NCBI GenBank assembly: GCA_018267215.1
Contig: JAFDYX010000011.1
Location: 62,001 to 126,000 of the forward strand
Length of the DNA: 64,000 bases
Direction: 5' to 3'
Source of the DNA: Bacteroidota bacterium
GTDB taxonomy: Bacteria > Bacteroidota > Bacteroidia > Cytophagales > Cyclobacteriaceae
Numbering within the stretch: position 1 is the stretch's first letter; every line of letters begins with the position of its first letter. The position numbers and the translations under genes were made by a program. The notes beneath the pieces are model-generated. The model worked only from the letters and a program-made list of their open reading frames with translations. It was not told where the DNA came from and did not search any database. Positions 1-7,289 of this stretch are shown here, one piece after another.

Positions 1-615
1 ATGAGCGCCAAGAAAGATGCGCTGGTAAATATCGGTGGCTTTATGGCTACCAACGAGTGGGATGTTTTTGAAGAAGCACGCAATCTGGTAGTAGTCTATG
101 AAGGACTGCACACCTATGGTGGCCTGGCCGGCCGCGACATGGAAGCCATTGCCGTAGGCATTGAGGAAAGTCTGAGTACCCACCACCAGCGCGCACGCAT
201 CGGGCAGGTGGAGTATCTCGGAAAAAAAATGGAGAGCTATGGCGTACCCATCGTCAAACCGATTGGCGGCCACGGTGTGTTTGTTGACGCTAAAGCTTTT
301 CTGCCTCATCTTTCGCAAGATCAGTTTCCGGCACAAGCGTTGGCAGCCGAGTTGTTCATAGACTCGGGCGTGCGCACCATGGAGCGCGGCATAGTGTCTG
401 CCGGACGTAAACCCGATGGCAAAAATTATTATCCTGAATTAGAGTTGGTGCGATTTACTATTCCACGAAGGGTTTATACACAGGCGCACATGGATGTCAT
501 TGCCGAATCGGCAGCCAGTGTTTTTGAAAAACGTAAAACTATCAAAGGGCTGAAAATGGTTTATGAGCCAAAGTATTTGCGATTCTTTCATGCTCGCTTT
601 GAAAAACTGATGTAG
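1..615 (+). CDS. tnaA: Tryptophanase (tryptophan indole-lyase), C-terminal part, cut by the window edge
   Basis: This is the C-terminal 204 residues of a PLP-dependent beta-eliminating lyase. The opening MSAKKDA is not a true N-terminus: in tryptophanases this motif lies mid-protein and holds the Schiff-base lysine (Lys270 in E. coli TnaA), so the gene begins to the left of the window. Family matches further on are TYGGL, GGHGVFVDA, DQFPAQALA, LVRFTIPRRVYTQ and the closing KGLKMVYEPKYLRFF, which follows tryptophanase more closely than tyrosine phenol-lyase. The enzyme would convert tryptophan to indole, pyruvate and ammonia in the cytoplasm. It ends 8 bp before the stop of the convergent reductase gene. 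The family is secure. The substrate (tryptophan rather than tyrosine) is inferred from recalled sequence similarity. Confidence 0.88.
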   Translation: MSAKKDALVNIGGFMATNEWDVFEEARNLVVVYEGLHTYGGLAGRDMEAIAVGIEESLSTHHQRARIGQVEYLGKKMESYGVPIVKPIGGHGVFVDAKAFLPHLSQDQFPAQALAAELFIDSGVRTMERGIVSAGRKPDGKNYYPELELVRFTIPRRVYTQAHMDVIAESAASVFEKRKTIKGLKMVYEPKYLRFFHARFEKLM

Positions 616-623
616 CCATCAGC

Positions 624-1634
624 CTATCGCAGCCATCTATTTTGTTTCATCCATCGTACGGTTTCATCCAATGCTTGCGGCAAGCCGTATTGTGGTCTGA
701 AATTCAGTTCTTGCCATACCTCATCGCTGTTGCAAAGCCAATTGGCAGCAGCGATTTCATTTAGTTTTTCAGTATTTAAAAAAGGCAAGCGACCTCGCCA
801 CGCATGAAGAGCTTCATTCGCCTTCACGATGCCGCGAAGAAAAGAAACAGGAACCGCCAGCCGCACGGTTTTCTTTTTCAGTGCCGTACGGATGGCTTCG
901 TTCAATTCATCTTTTGTATAGCCCATGCCGTCTGATACAAAAAATGTTTTTCTGTTTACCGAATTTAAAAGCATACCAATGACTACGCGGGTAAAGTCTT
1001 TAACATAAATAAGGGAGATCAACTGGCGATGGCTGCCAATAGAAAACTCGAAGCCGGATTGGATCATTTTATACAAGCGAAAAAAATCCTGATCGCGCGG
1101 ACCAAAAACGGCCGTAGGTTTTAAGATGAGATAAGGAAAATTTTCAATTGACCGTACATACCGGTCGGCCATCTGTTTGCTGCGCGCATAAGTAGATACA
1201 GGCTTCTCTTCATCTTGTTCCTGAATGGGCGCGAATGTATCTGCCCTGCCCGGGCCATACGTGGCTAGCGTGCTGATCAGAATAAACTTAGTGATGGGCA
1301 CATGGCTTTTCTGCAGAGCTTGAATTAAGTTTTGGGTGTAGCGAAAGTTTACTTCGTAAAATTCATCTTTCGTTCGGGCTTGGGTTACACCCGCATTGTG
1401 GATCACAAAATCGAGCGCCCCATGTTGACGCTGGAATTCGGCAAAGGTTTCTATCAACTCGTTTTCGGAAGATAAATTCAGTTCAATAAAATGAATACCG
1501 GGTTGCGTTAAATATTGTCGGCTGCTGGTAGGCCGCACACCGGCAAAAACCTGAAAGCCCGCCTCCAGCGCTTCCTCTACCAGAAAGCTTCCGATAAATC
1601 CGCTGGCTCCGGTAATGAGAACATTTTTGGCCAT
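624..1634 (-). CDS. Extended SDR NAD(P)-dependent epimerase/reductase, candidate ceramide reductase CerR
   Basis: The 336-residue protein is an extended short-chain dehydrogenase. It has a Rossmann GASGFIGS motif at residues 9-16, NAG at 80-82, Ser121 in LISTLATYG, and the catalytic Tyr149/Lys153 pair in STYARSK. By family it could be a sugar epimerase, a flavonol-reductase-like enzyme or a ketone reductase. The context favours lipid work: it is the last gene of a minus-strand set after serine palmitoyltransferase and a GNAT-like protein, 15 bp behind the latter. In Caulobacter an SDR-type protein (CerR) acts with Spt and a GNAT-like ceramide synthase, reducing the keto group after N-acylation. 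Assignment to that step here is inference from gene order. The SDR fold is directly visible. Confidence 0.72.
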   Translation of the reverse strand: MAKNVLITGASGFIGSFLVEEALEAGFQVFAGVRPTSSRQYLTQPGIHFIELNLSSENELIETFAEFQRQHGALDFVIHNAGVTQARTKDEFYEVNFRYTQNLIQALQKSHVPITKFILISTLATYGPGRADTFAPIQEQDEEKPVSTYARSKQMADRYVRSIENFPYLILKPTAVFGPRDQDFFRLYKMIQSGFEFSIGSHRQLISLIYVKDFTRVVIGMLLNSVNRKTFFVSDGMGYTKDELNEAIRTALKKKTVRLAVPVSFLRGIVKANEALHAWRGRLPFLNTEKLNEIAAANWLCNSDEVWQELNFRPQYGLPQALDETVRWMKQNRWLR

Positions 1635-1649
1635 GCCGACTTAGTCAGT

Positions 1650-2777
1650 TTATTTTTCGAGAGGTTTAATGTAACAGCGCCTGCGCTTGTGCTGCCGTGT
1701 TTCGTAATACTCCCATAAGGCCTGCACTTTGGTATTTTTTTCAAGCTCGGGATTGGTTTCGGCAAAGCCGATGCCATGCTTGATGCAGGAGCGGGTCAGC
1801 TCCTCCATTAAGATAGCGTTCACACCTTTTCCCTGAAGATCAGGCCTGACCGCCACTAAATACAAATCAATGATTGTGTTAGAACGCAAAGCTTTCAGCA
1901 AATAAAAAAGACCGAATGGAAAAAGTTTGCCGTTTGCTTTTTGCAGCGCAGCCGATAGCGATGGCATGGCAATGGCAAAGGCAGCCAGCTTTCCCTCATA
2001 ATCTACAACGAGCGAAACAAAATCTGTTTTTATAAATGAAAAATATTGCTGCGTATAATAGGCCATCTGTTTTTCGGTGAGTGTTACCACCCCAAACAGA
2101 TCGGCATAGGTGGCGTTGATCATCTGGAAAACTTCTTTGGCATACGGCAAAATGTCTTTTGGCTTGCGGGCTTTTATTACACGCAGTTGGCATCTCTTTT
2201 TTATCAGAGAAGAAATCCGCTCCAAATTTTCCGGTACATGGGGCGGTATTTTGATGAGGTACTCCACCCAATCGGCATCTTTCTTATATCCTAACTCTTC
2301 CAGGTATTTAGAGTAGTAAGGATAATTATAGATCGTGGCCAATGTGCCTACCTGATCATAGCCTTCCACCAACATGCCTTCGTGGTCTAAGTCTGTGAAC
2401 CCCATAGGTCCTTGCACTCCCTCCATGTTTTTTTCGGCAGCCCAACTTTCAATTTGGGCTAACAGTGCTGCGGCTACTTCTTTGTCGTCCACAAAATCAA
2501 ACCAGCCAAAACGCAAATGGTTCTTCTTCCACTTTTCTATGTAGGCGTGGTTTAATATGCCCGCCACACGACCCACTATTTTTCCATCTCGGTAGGCCAG
2601 CCAGTAGCGGGCTTCACAATAATCGAAGGCCGGATTCTTATCTTTTCGTAACGTAGCTATTTCGTCAAACTGAAGGGGCGGAACGAAATAAGCATTACCC
2701 TTGTACAGTTGACAGGGGAAGTTCACGAAATCTTTTAAGTCTTTGCGACTTACTACTTCTTTGATGACTAAACTCAT
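1650..2777 (-). CDS. GNAT-like acyltransferase, candidate bacterial ceramide synthase
   Basis: This 375-residue cytoplasmic protein has no signal peptide or membrane segment. The N-terminal third contains YWLAYRDGKIVGRVAGI, a GNAT-like strand pattern, and the C-terminal third contains VAVRPDLQGKGVNAIL, which resembles the acetyl-CoA-loop motif (Q/RxxGxG/A) of GNAT enzymes. The centre (GPMGFTDLDHEGMLVEG, then TIYNYPYYSKYLEELGY) is characteristic of a long conserved Bacteroidota family usually annotated only as a hypothetical GNAT protein. It starts 9 bp after the spt stop codon, so the two are probably cotranscribed. The ceramide synthase of Caulobacter (bCerS) is a GNAT-like protein of similar size encoded near spt, so N-acylation of 3-ketosphinganine is a reasonable proposal. 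The specific activity is inferred. Confidence 0.65.
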   Translation of the reverse strand: MSLVIKEVVSRKDLKDFVNFPCQLYKGNAYFVPPLQFDEIATLRKDKNPAFDYCEARYWLAYRDGKIVGRVAGILNHAYIEKWKKNHLRFGWFDFVDDKEVAAALLAQIESWAAEKNMEGVQGPMGFTDLDHEGMLVEGYDQVGTLATIYNYPYYSKYLEELGYKKDADWVEYLIKIPPHVPENLERISSLIKKRCQLRVIKARKPKDILPYAKEVFQMINATYADLFGVVTLTEKQMAYYTQQYFSFIKTDFVSLVVDYEGKLAAFAIAMPSLSAALQKANGKLFPFGLFYLLKALRSNTIIDLYLVAVRPDLQGKGVNAILMEELTRSCIKHGIGFAETNPELEKNTKVQALWEYYETRQHKRRRCYIKPLEK

Positions 2778-2786
2778 GAAGCAAGA

Positions 2787-4010
2787 TTAACTAATTCCGA
2801 GAGTTTTTGAAATGGAATAAATTTTAGATAGTGCCCGGTCAATCTGTTCGATGGTGTGTGTAGCCATCAAGCTAAACCGGATCAGCGAACTGTCGGAGGC
2901 TACGGCCGGTGCGCAGACGGGGTTTACAAATATACCTTCGCGCAACAATTGGTTGGCCAATTGAAAAGTTTTAACATCGTCTCGCACATAGATCGGAATA
3001 ATCGGAGTGCAGGAGTGGCCCGTATCGAACCCGAGTTGTTTTAATCCATTGAGAGCGTAGCGCGTATTGTGCCACAGGTTTTGTATGCGTTCGGGCTCAC
3101 GTTTGATGATGTGCAGGGCGGCACGCGCACTGGCAGTGGCCGCGGGCGAAATGCTGGCGCTAAACATTAAAGACCGCGCATGGTGCTTCAGGTAGTGAAT
3201 GGTGCTTTCATCGCTGGCAATAAATCCGCCAATAGATGCCAGCGATTTGCTGAAAGTACCCATGATGAGATCTGTTTTTTCGGTGAGGCCGAAATGCGAA
3301 GCTGTGCCGCTGCCGTTGATGCCGATCACACCGAGCGAGTGAGCATCATCTATCATGATAGATGCTCGATATTTTTCTGCCAGCTCTACCATACCCGGCA
3401 GGGGGGCAATGTCGCCATCCATGCTGAAGATACCATCTACCACAATTAATTTTAACTGACTTTCATCACAGCTTTGCAATACTTTTTCCAGCGATTGTAA
3501 ATCGTTGTGTTTAAATTTTAAAGTTTTACCAAAGCTAAGCCGGCTGCCTTCGATGATCGAAGCGTGGTCGAGTTCATCGAGGATCAGGTAGTCGTGCCGC
3601 CCCACCAATGCCGGAATCACACCAATGTTTACCTGAAAACCTGTACTAAATACCAAAGCGGCTTCCTTGCCCACAAACTCGGCAAGTTCTTCCTCCAACT
3701 GAATATGAATGTCGAGGGTGCCATTGAGGAAGCGCGACCCCGCACACCCGGAGCCATACCGGCCCACGGCCTCTTTGGCTGCCTGTTTTACTTCGGGGTG
3801 GTTGGTAAGCCCCAAGTAGCTGTTCGACCCAAACATCAATACCGGCTTGCCGTCAATGCTGACCTCTGTATCCTGATCTGACTCAATTACTCTGAAATAG
3901 GGATACAATCCCATTTGTTTCAGTTGGTCGGCCAACCGAAATCGGCTGACTCGCTCGGTCAGCAAATTGCCCTGTATAGTTAAGGGAGGAGGTATCATAC
4001 TGGATTTCAT
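2787..4010 (-). CDS. spt: Serine palmitoyltransferase (alpha-oxoamine synthase family)
   Basis: The 407-residue protein is a PLP-dependent alpha-oxoamine synthase. Visible features are GSNSYLGL (61-68), the cofactor-stacking His149 in [15 protein letters not shown] (221-227) and the Schiff-base Lys255 in [12 protein letters not shown]. The family also contains BioF, Kbl and HemA. The long N-terminal segment before the PLP domain and the [15 protein letters not shown] stretch fit Bacteroidota serine palmitoyltransferase, which condenses serine with a long-chain acyl-CoA or acyl-ACP to make 3-ketosphinganine, the first step of sphingolipid synthesis. The two genes downstream can be read as the next two steps. 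The start at 4010 is an ATG; a second ATG at 3998 is also possible. The 117-bp gap to norC holds divergent control elements. Confidence 0.85.
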   Translation of the reverse strand: MKSSMIPPPLTIQGNLLTERVSRFRLADQLKQMGLYPYFRVIESDQDTEVSIDGKPVLMFGSNSYLGLTNHPEVKQAAKEAVGRYGSGCAGSRFLNGTLDIHIQLEEELAEFVGKEAALVFSTGFQVNIGVIPALVGRHDYLILDELDHASIIEGSRLSFGKTLKFKHNDLQSLEKVLQSCDESQLKLIVVDGIFSMDGDIAPLPGMVELAEKYRASIMIDDAHSLGVIGINGSGTASHFGLTEKTDLIMGTFSKSLASIGGFIASDESTIHYLKHHARSLMFSASISPAATASARAALHIIKREPERIQNLWHNTRYALNGLKQLGFDTGHSCTPIIPIYVRDDVKTFQLANQLLREGIFVNPVCAPAVASDSSLIRFSLMATHTIEQIDRALSKIYSISKTLGIS

Positions 4011-4056
4011 ATCAAATTTTTTGATTTAGGATGACAAAATAACAATTAAAAGACTG

Positions 4057-4089
4057 ATTTGTCTTATACAAATAGGAATTATAATTTTG
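4057..4089 (+). promoter_or_regulatory. norC promoter with overlapping palindromes
   Basis: A near-ideal Bacteroidota promoter lies 38 bp before norC: TTTG at 4058-4061, a 20-base spacer, then TAATTTTG at 4082-4089, matching the TTTG/TAnnTTTG consensus. The -33 element sits inside a perfect inverted repeat, ATTTGT-CTTAT-ACAAAT at 4057-4073. A second one, AAGAC-TGATTT-GTCTT, lies at 4050-4065. A protein bound to either would cover the -33 box, so repression is the simplest reading, though no regulator can be named. Confidence 0.6.
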
Positions 4090-4127
4090 CAATCGTTTGG
4101 AGTATCTATTAAAAAGGGAATAACACA

Positions 4128-4514
4128 ATGAAAATTGTTCTTGCCAGCCTTGTATTTTTATTTCTTATGTATTCGGCCTTTATTTATCAACAGCCGGTAA
4201 AGGAAGAAACTATGCCGGAGGTAGTAAGAGGTAAAATGATTTGGCAGGAAAAGAACTGTACGGCTTGCCACCAACTATATGGATTAGGGGGGTTTTTAGG
4301 CCCCGATTTAACAAATGTTTATTCGCAAGAAGGTAAGGGAGCTCCTTATATTAAAGCATTTGTACAAGGCGGCACGGCTACCATGCCGGCTTTTAATTTA
4401 TCGGAAGATGAATTGAATTGTTTGGTTGCTTTTTTGAAACACACTGATGAATCGGGCAGTGCTGACCCCAGAAAATTTAAAATTAGACACGATGGAACAA
4501 TTGCCGGAAACTAA
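4128..4514 (+). CDS. norC: NorC-like membrane-anchored cytochrome c
   Basis: A 128-residue protein with one N-terminal membrane anchor (about residues 3-20) and a single periplasmic c-type heme site, CTACH at residues 44-48; Met86 in ATMPAF is the likely sixth ligand. Size and layout match NorC, the electron-accepting small subunit of cytochrome-c-dependent nitric oxide reductase. The next gene is NorB-like and its probable ATG at 4492 lies 23 bp inside this gene, which implies translational coupling. It would pass electrons from periplasmic donors to the large subunit. The cytochrome assignment is certain. The NO reductase role depends on its partner, which is unusual at its active site. Confidence 0.8.
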   Translation: MKIVLASLVFLFLMYSAFIYQQPVKEETMPEVVRGKMIWQEKNCTACHQLYGLGGFLGPDLTNVYSQEGKGAPYIKAFVQGGTATMPAFNLSEDELNCLVAFLKHTDESGSADPRKFKIRHDGTIAGN

Positions 4515-5865
4515 TCTGCCCGCTACAAAAAAAATAATATTGACCGCACTGGCGCTGCTGCTATTAGGTATGTTTTTTGGCATACTGGGCAGTTTGCAAT
4601 ATGTTGTGCCGGGTATATTAAAGACTCAATTATCTTTTGAAAAAATCAGACCTCTGCACGTGTCGTCAGTTGTTTTTTGGATCATGCTGGCGGCATCGGG
4701 CGGAGTGCTGACCTATGCTGGAGAGCGGAGCGGAAAATTATTTTCGCGATTGTTAGCAAAAATACAATGGCTGCTTTTTCTCTTTTCAGTAGTAGCCATT
4801 TTAACCAGTTATATGCTGGGCATTTTTGGCGGCAGAGAATACTGGGAGTTTCCTCCGTTACTCGCTATTCCGGTATGGTTAGGTTGGTTGTTGTTTACCA
4901 TCAACTTGGTAGGAACGATTCGCACATTCAAACAGCAACCTGTGTATGTGTGGATGTGGCTTACCGGTGCGTTTGGTTTTTTGTTCATCTTCTCCGAATC
5001 GTATTTGTGGATGCTCCCCTTCTTTCAGAAAAGTATTGTGCGCGATATGACCGTGCAGTGGAAATCGTACGGCTCGATGGTAGGCTGCTGGAATATGCTG
5101 GTGTACGGCTCGGGCATATACCTGATGGAGAAAATCAGCAAAGACCCCACACCTGCCCGTTCGCGGATGGCTTTTGCGCTTTATTTTCTGAGCCTGACCA
5201 ATTTAATGTTCAACTGGAGCCATCATATTTATACCCTGCCCATTCTTCCGGCCATCAAACACATCGGCTACCTCATCAGCATGAGTGAACTTTACATCTT
5301 AGGGCGGATTATTTATAAATGGAAAAGCTCGGTAAAAGAAGCGCGGAAATTTGAGTACCAATTACCCTATCGTTTCTTAATAGCTGCCGATGTGTGGGTG
5401 TTTCTCAATTTGATACTGGCCATTTTGATGTCAATACCGGCTGTTAACTTATACACGCATGGCACCCACATTACCGTAGCCCATGTCATGGGCACTACCA
5501 TTGGTATCAACTCCATGCTGTTAATGGCTGTGGTAACAGATGTATTAGACAATACCTGCCGAAGCCTGTATATCTACCAAAAAAAAATCACACAAGGGCT
5601 GGTAACAGCCAACCTGTCGCTGTTTGTTTTTTTAGGTGCTTTGCTGATGGCAGGCATCAAACGCTCGCAATGGCAAATGAGCGACCATCGTGTGCCGTTT
5701 GGTGAGATGATGCACAACCTGATTCCATACTTCATTCTTTTTTCGATGGCAGGTATTGTCTTGTTCGGTGCTTTTTGTGTAATGGTTTATCCGCTGGTTA
5801 AAAATGTATGGGCATGTTACACGGTTCGTCAACCCCAGTCAACAGTCACCCCTTCATTTAACTGA
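4492..5865 (+). CDS. norB: NorB-like heme-copper-oxidase-superfamily protein with substituted catalytic ligands
   Basis: A protein of 457 residues with about 12 membrane segments. It aligns with cNOR NorB over its whole length: GSLQYVV (33-39), RPLH with the low-spin heme His56, GREYWEF (114-120), NWSHHIYTLP with the FeB-type pair His244/His245, and YTHGT (321-325). Compared by eye with Pseudomonas NorB, the HLWVEGVWE segment reads YGSMVGCWN here. The third FeB histidine is therefore Tyr193 and the key glutamate is Val197. The AHGH motif reads AHVM, leaving His331 but replacing the other heme b ligand with Met333. It is thus a NorB relative that may not perform ordinary NO reduction. The ATG at 4492 is preferred because the upstream start at 4447 lies deep in norC and lacks family support. 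It stops 1 bp before queD. Confidence 0.7.
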   Translation: MEQLPETNLPATKKIILTALALLLLGMFFGILGSLQYVVPGILKTQLSFEKIRPLHVSSVVFWIMLAASGGVLTYAGERSGKLFSRLLAKIQWLLFLFSVVAILTSYMLGIFGGREYWEFPPLLAIPVWLGWLLFTINLVGTIRTFKQQPVYVWMWLTGAFGFLFIFSESYLWMLPFFQKSIVRDMTVQWKSYGSMVGCWNMLVYGSGIYLMEKISKDPTPARSRMAFALYFLSLTNLMFNWSHHIYTLPILPAIKHIGYLISMSELYILGRIIYKWKSSVKEARKFEYQLPYRFLIAADVWVFLNLILAILMSIPAVNLYTHGTHITVAHVMGTTIGINSMLLMAVVTDVLDNTCRSLYIYQKKITQGLVTANLSLFVFLGALLMAGIKRSQWQMSDHRVPFGEMMHNLIPYFILFSMAGIVLFGAFCVMVYPLVKNVWACYTVRQPQSTVTPSFN

Positions 5866-5866
5866 T

Positions 5867-6304
5867 ATGATTTCTCTTACCCGCATTTTTCGTTTTGAAG
5901 CAGCCCACGCTATTTATGAATACCCGGGCAGTTGTGCCCGTGTGCATGGCCACTCGTATGAATTGCACGTAACGATCCGTTCTAAAAAAGAGGAGCACGG
6001 CTACATAGACCGCCTCGGAATCATTTTTGATTTTAAAGATTTAAAAAAGATTGTTTCATCTACCGTAGATCAACTCGACCACAAGCTGATCTTATCAAAA
6101 ACGTATGTAAAAAACTCATCGCATACTTTTGCCGGTGAAGAAATTACACTGTTTGATTATGAACCCACGGCTGAAAATCTGTTGATTTTTTTTCGCGACC
6201 GGATTAAAAACGACATACCCGAGTCGGTTTCATTGCTCTGTTTGAAATTATATGAAACGAGAGATTCGTATGCCGAATGGATGAGTGAGGAGACTAAACC
6301 ATAA
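5867..6304 (+). CDS. queD: 6-carboxy-5,6,7,8-tetrahydropterin synthase (QueD)
   Basis: A 145-residue member of the QueD/PTPS family, which makes the pterin intermediate of the 7-deazaguanine (queuosine) route from dihydroneopterin triphosphate. The zinc-binding histidines are visible in FEAAH near residue 14 and in the VHGHSY motif, with the catalytic cysteine just before it in SCARVHGHSY. A downstream DHK (LDHKLIL) and a C-terminal glutamate (LYETRDSY) complete the usual set. The ATG at 5867 follows the norB stop by 1 bp; longer readings starting at 5804 lie inside norB and add nothing conserved. It is 5 bp from nadA, so it belongs to a norCB-queD-nadAB transcript. Confidence 0.88.
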   Translation: MISLTRIFRFEAAHAIYEYPGSCARVHGHSYELHVTIRSKKEEHGYIDRLGIIFDFKDLKKIVSSTVDQLDHKLILSKTYVKNSSHTFAGEEITLFDYEPTAENLLIFFRDRIKNDIPESVSLLCLKLYETRDSYAEWMSEETKP

Positions 6305-6309
6305 TAAAA

Positions 6310-7287
6310 ATGAAAGGGGAAGGCAATGCGAGTGAGGATAACTCCGGAAAGCAACAAGAAATTCTGATCAACAAAATTCACCGGCTTAAAAAAAGGAAGA
6401 ACGCCATTGTGCTGGCTCATTATTATCAGGTACCAGAAATTCAGGAGGTGGCAGATTATGTAGGCGACAGCTTAGGACTGGCACAGCAGGCGGCACAAAC
6501 TCATGCCGACCTGATTGCTTTTGCCGGTGTGCATTTTATGGCCGAAACAGCCAAACTTCTAAACCCCCAAAAAAAAGTTGTATTGCCCGACCTGCAGGCC
6601 GGGTGCTCTTTGGCCGATTCCCTGCCGCCCGATCAGTTTGAACAATTCATCAACCAGCACCCCGGCCACACCATTATCACATACATCAATTGCTCGGCAG
6701 ACATAAAAGCCATGAGCGATATTATCTGCACTTCTTCTAATGCAGAACAAATCATTCGCTCCATCCCGGCCAACCAGCCGATTATTTTTGCACCCGACAT
6801 AAACTTGGGGCGCTACCTCATTAAAAAAACAGGTCGCCACATGCAGTTGTGGAACGGTGCCTGTGTGGTGCACCAGTCTTTTGCTATCGAAAAACTGCTG
6901 GCACTTCATCGCCAGCATCCGGATGCTAAAATTATTGCCCACCCCGAAGCCGAAGAACACATCCTGAAAGTGGCACACTACATCGGCTCTACAGCCGGTA
7001 TGATAAAATACGTAAGTCAGGATCGCAGTTCAAAATATATTGTGGCTACCGAAGCCGGCATCTTGCACCAGATGACAAAAACTGTACCCGATAAAATTTT
7101 GATTCCTGCCCCCAGCCACGAAGACAATACCTGCGCCTGCAGTGAATGTGGTTTTATGAAAATGAATACGTTGGAAAAACTGTATCTGAGTATGGACACC
7201 GAAGGACCCGAAATTACACTTCGTGAAGAAACACGCACGAAAGCACTGGCTCCTTTGTTGCGTATGTTGGAACTCTCAAAAAATTGA
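6310..7287 (+). CDS. nadA: Quinolinate synthase A
   Basis: A 325-residue [4Fe-4S] enzyme that condenses iminoaspartate with dihydroxyacetone phosphate to quinolinate in de novo NAD synthesis. Characteristic segments are LAHYYQVPEIQEVADYVGDS, GVHFMAETAKLLNP, LQAGCSLADS, YINCSADIKA and the C-terminal CACSECGFMKMNTLEKL; these contain the three cluster cysteines. HPEAEE, with a conserved histidine and glutamate, is also present. The start follows the queD stop by 5 bp and the gene runs into nadB. The pairing of the oxygen-sensitive NadA with NadB is standard; the upstream nor-like genes are not. Confidence 0.95.
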   Translation: MKGEGNASEDNSGKQQEILINKIHRLKKRKNAIVLAHYYQVPEIQEVADYVGDSLGLAQQAAQTHADLIAFAGVHFMAETAKLLNPQKKVVLPDLQAGCSLADSLPPDQFEQFINQHPGHTIITYINCSADIKAMSDIICTSSNAEQIIRSIPANQPIIFAPDINLGRYLIKKTGRHMQLWNGACVVHQSFAIEKLLALHRQHPDAKIIAHPEAEEHILKVAHYIGSTAGMIKYVSQDRSSKYIVATEAGILHQMTKTVPDKILIPAPSHEDNTCACSECGFMKMNTLEKLYLSMDTEGPEITLREETRTKALAPLLRMLELSKN

Positions 7288-7289
7288 AC

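Noticed and set aside
4011..4025. ATCAAA-TTT-TTTGAT next to the spt start as an FNR box
   Set aside because: The arms are in the reverse order to TTGAT-N4-ATCAA and abut the spt start codon; A/T-rich chance symmetry is as likely.
4677..5288. 203-codon frame overlapping norB in another register
   Set aside because: It has no recognisable domain and lies wholly inside the well-supported NorB-like frame, so it is a shadow.
5804..5866. Upstream extension of queD inside norB
   Set aside because: The extra residues are not part of the QueD family, and an ATG 1 bp after the norB stop gives the conserved start.
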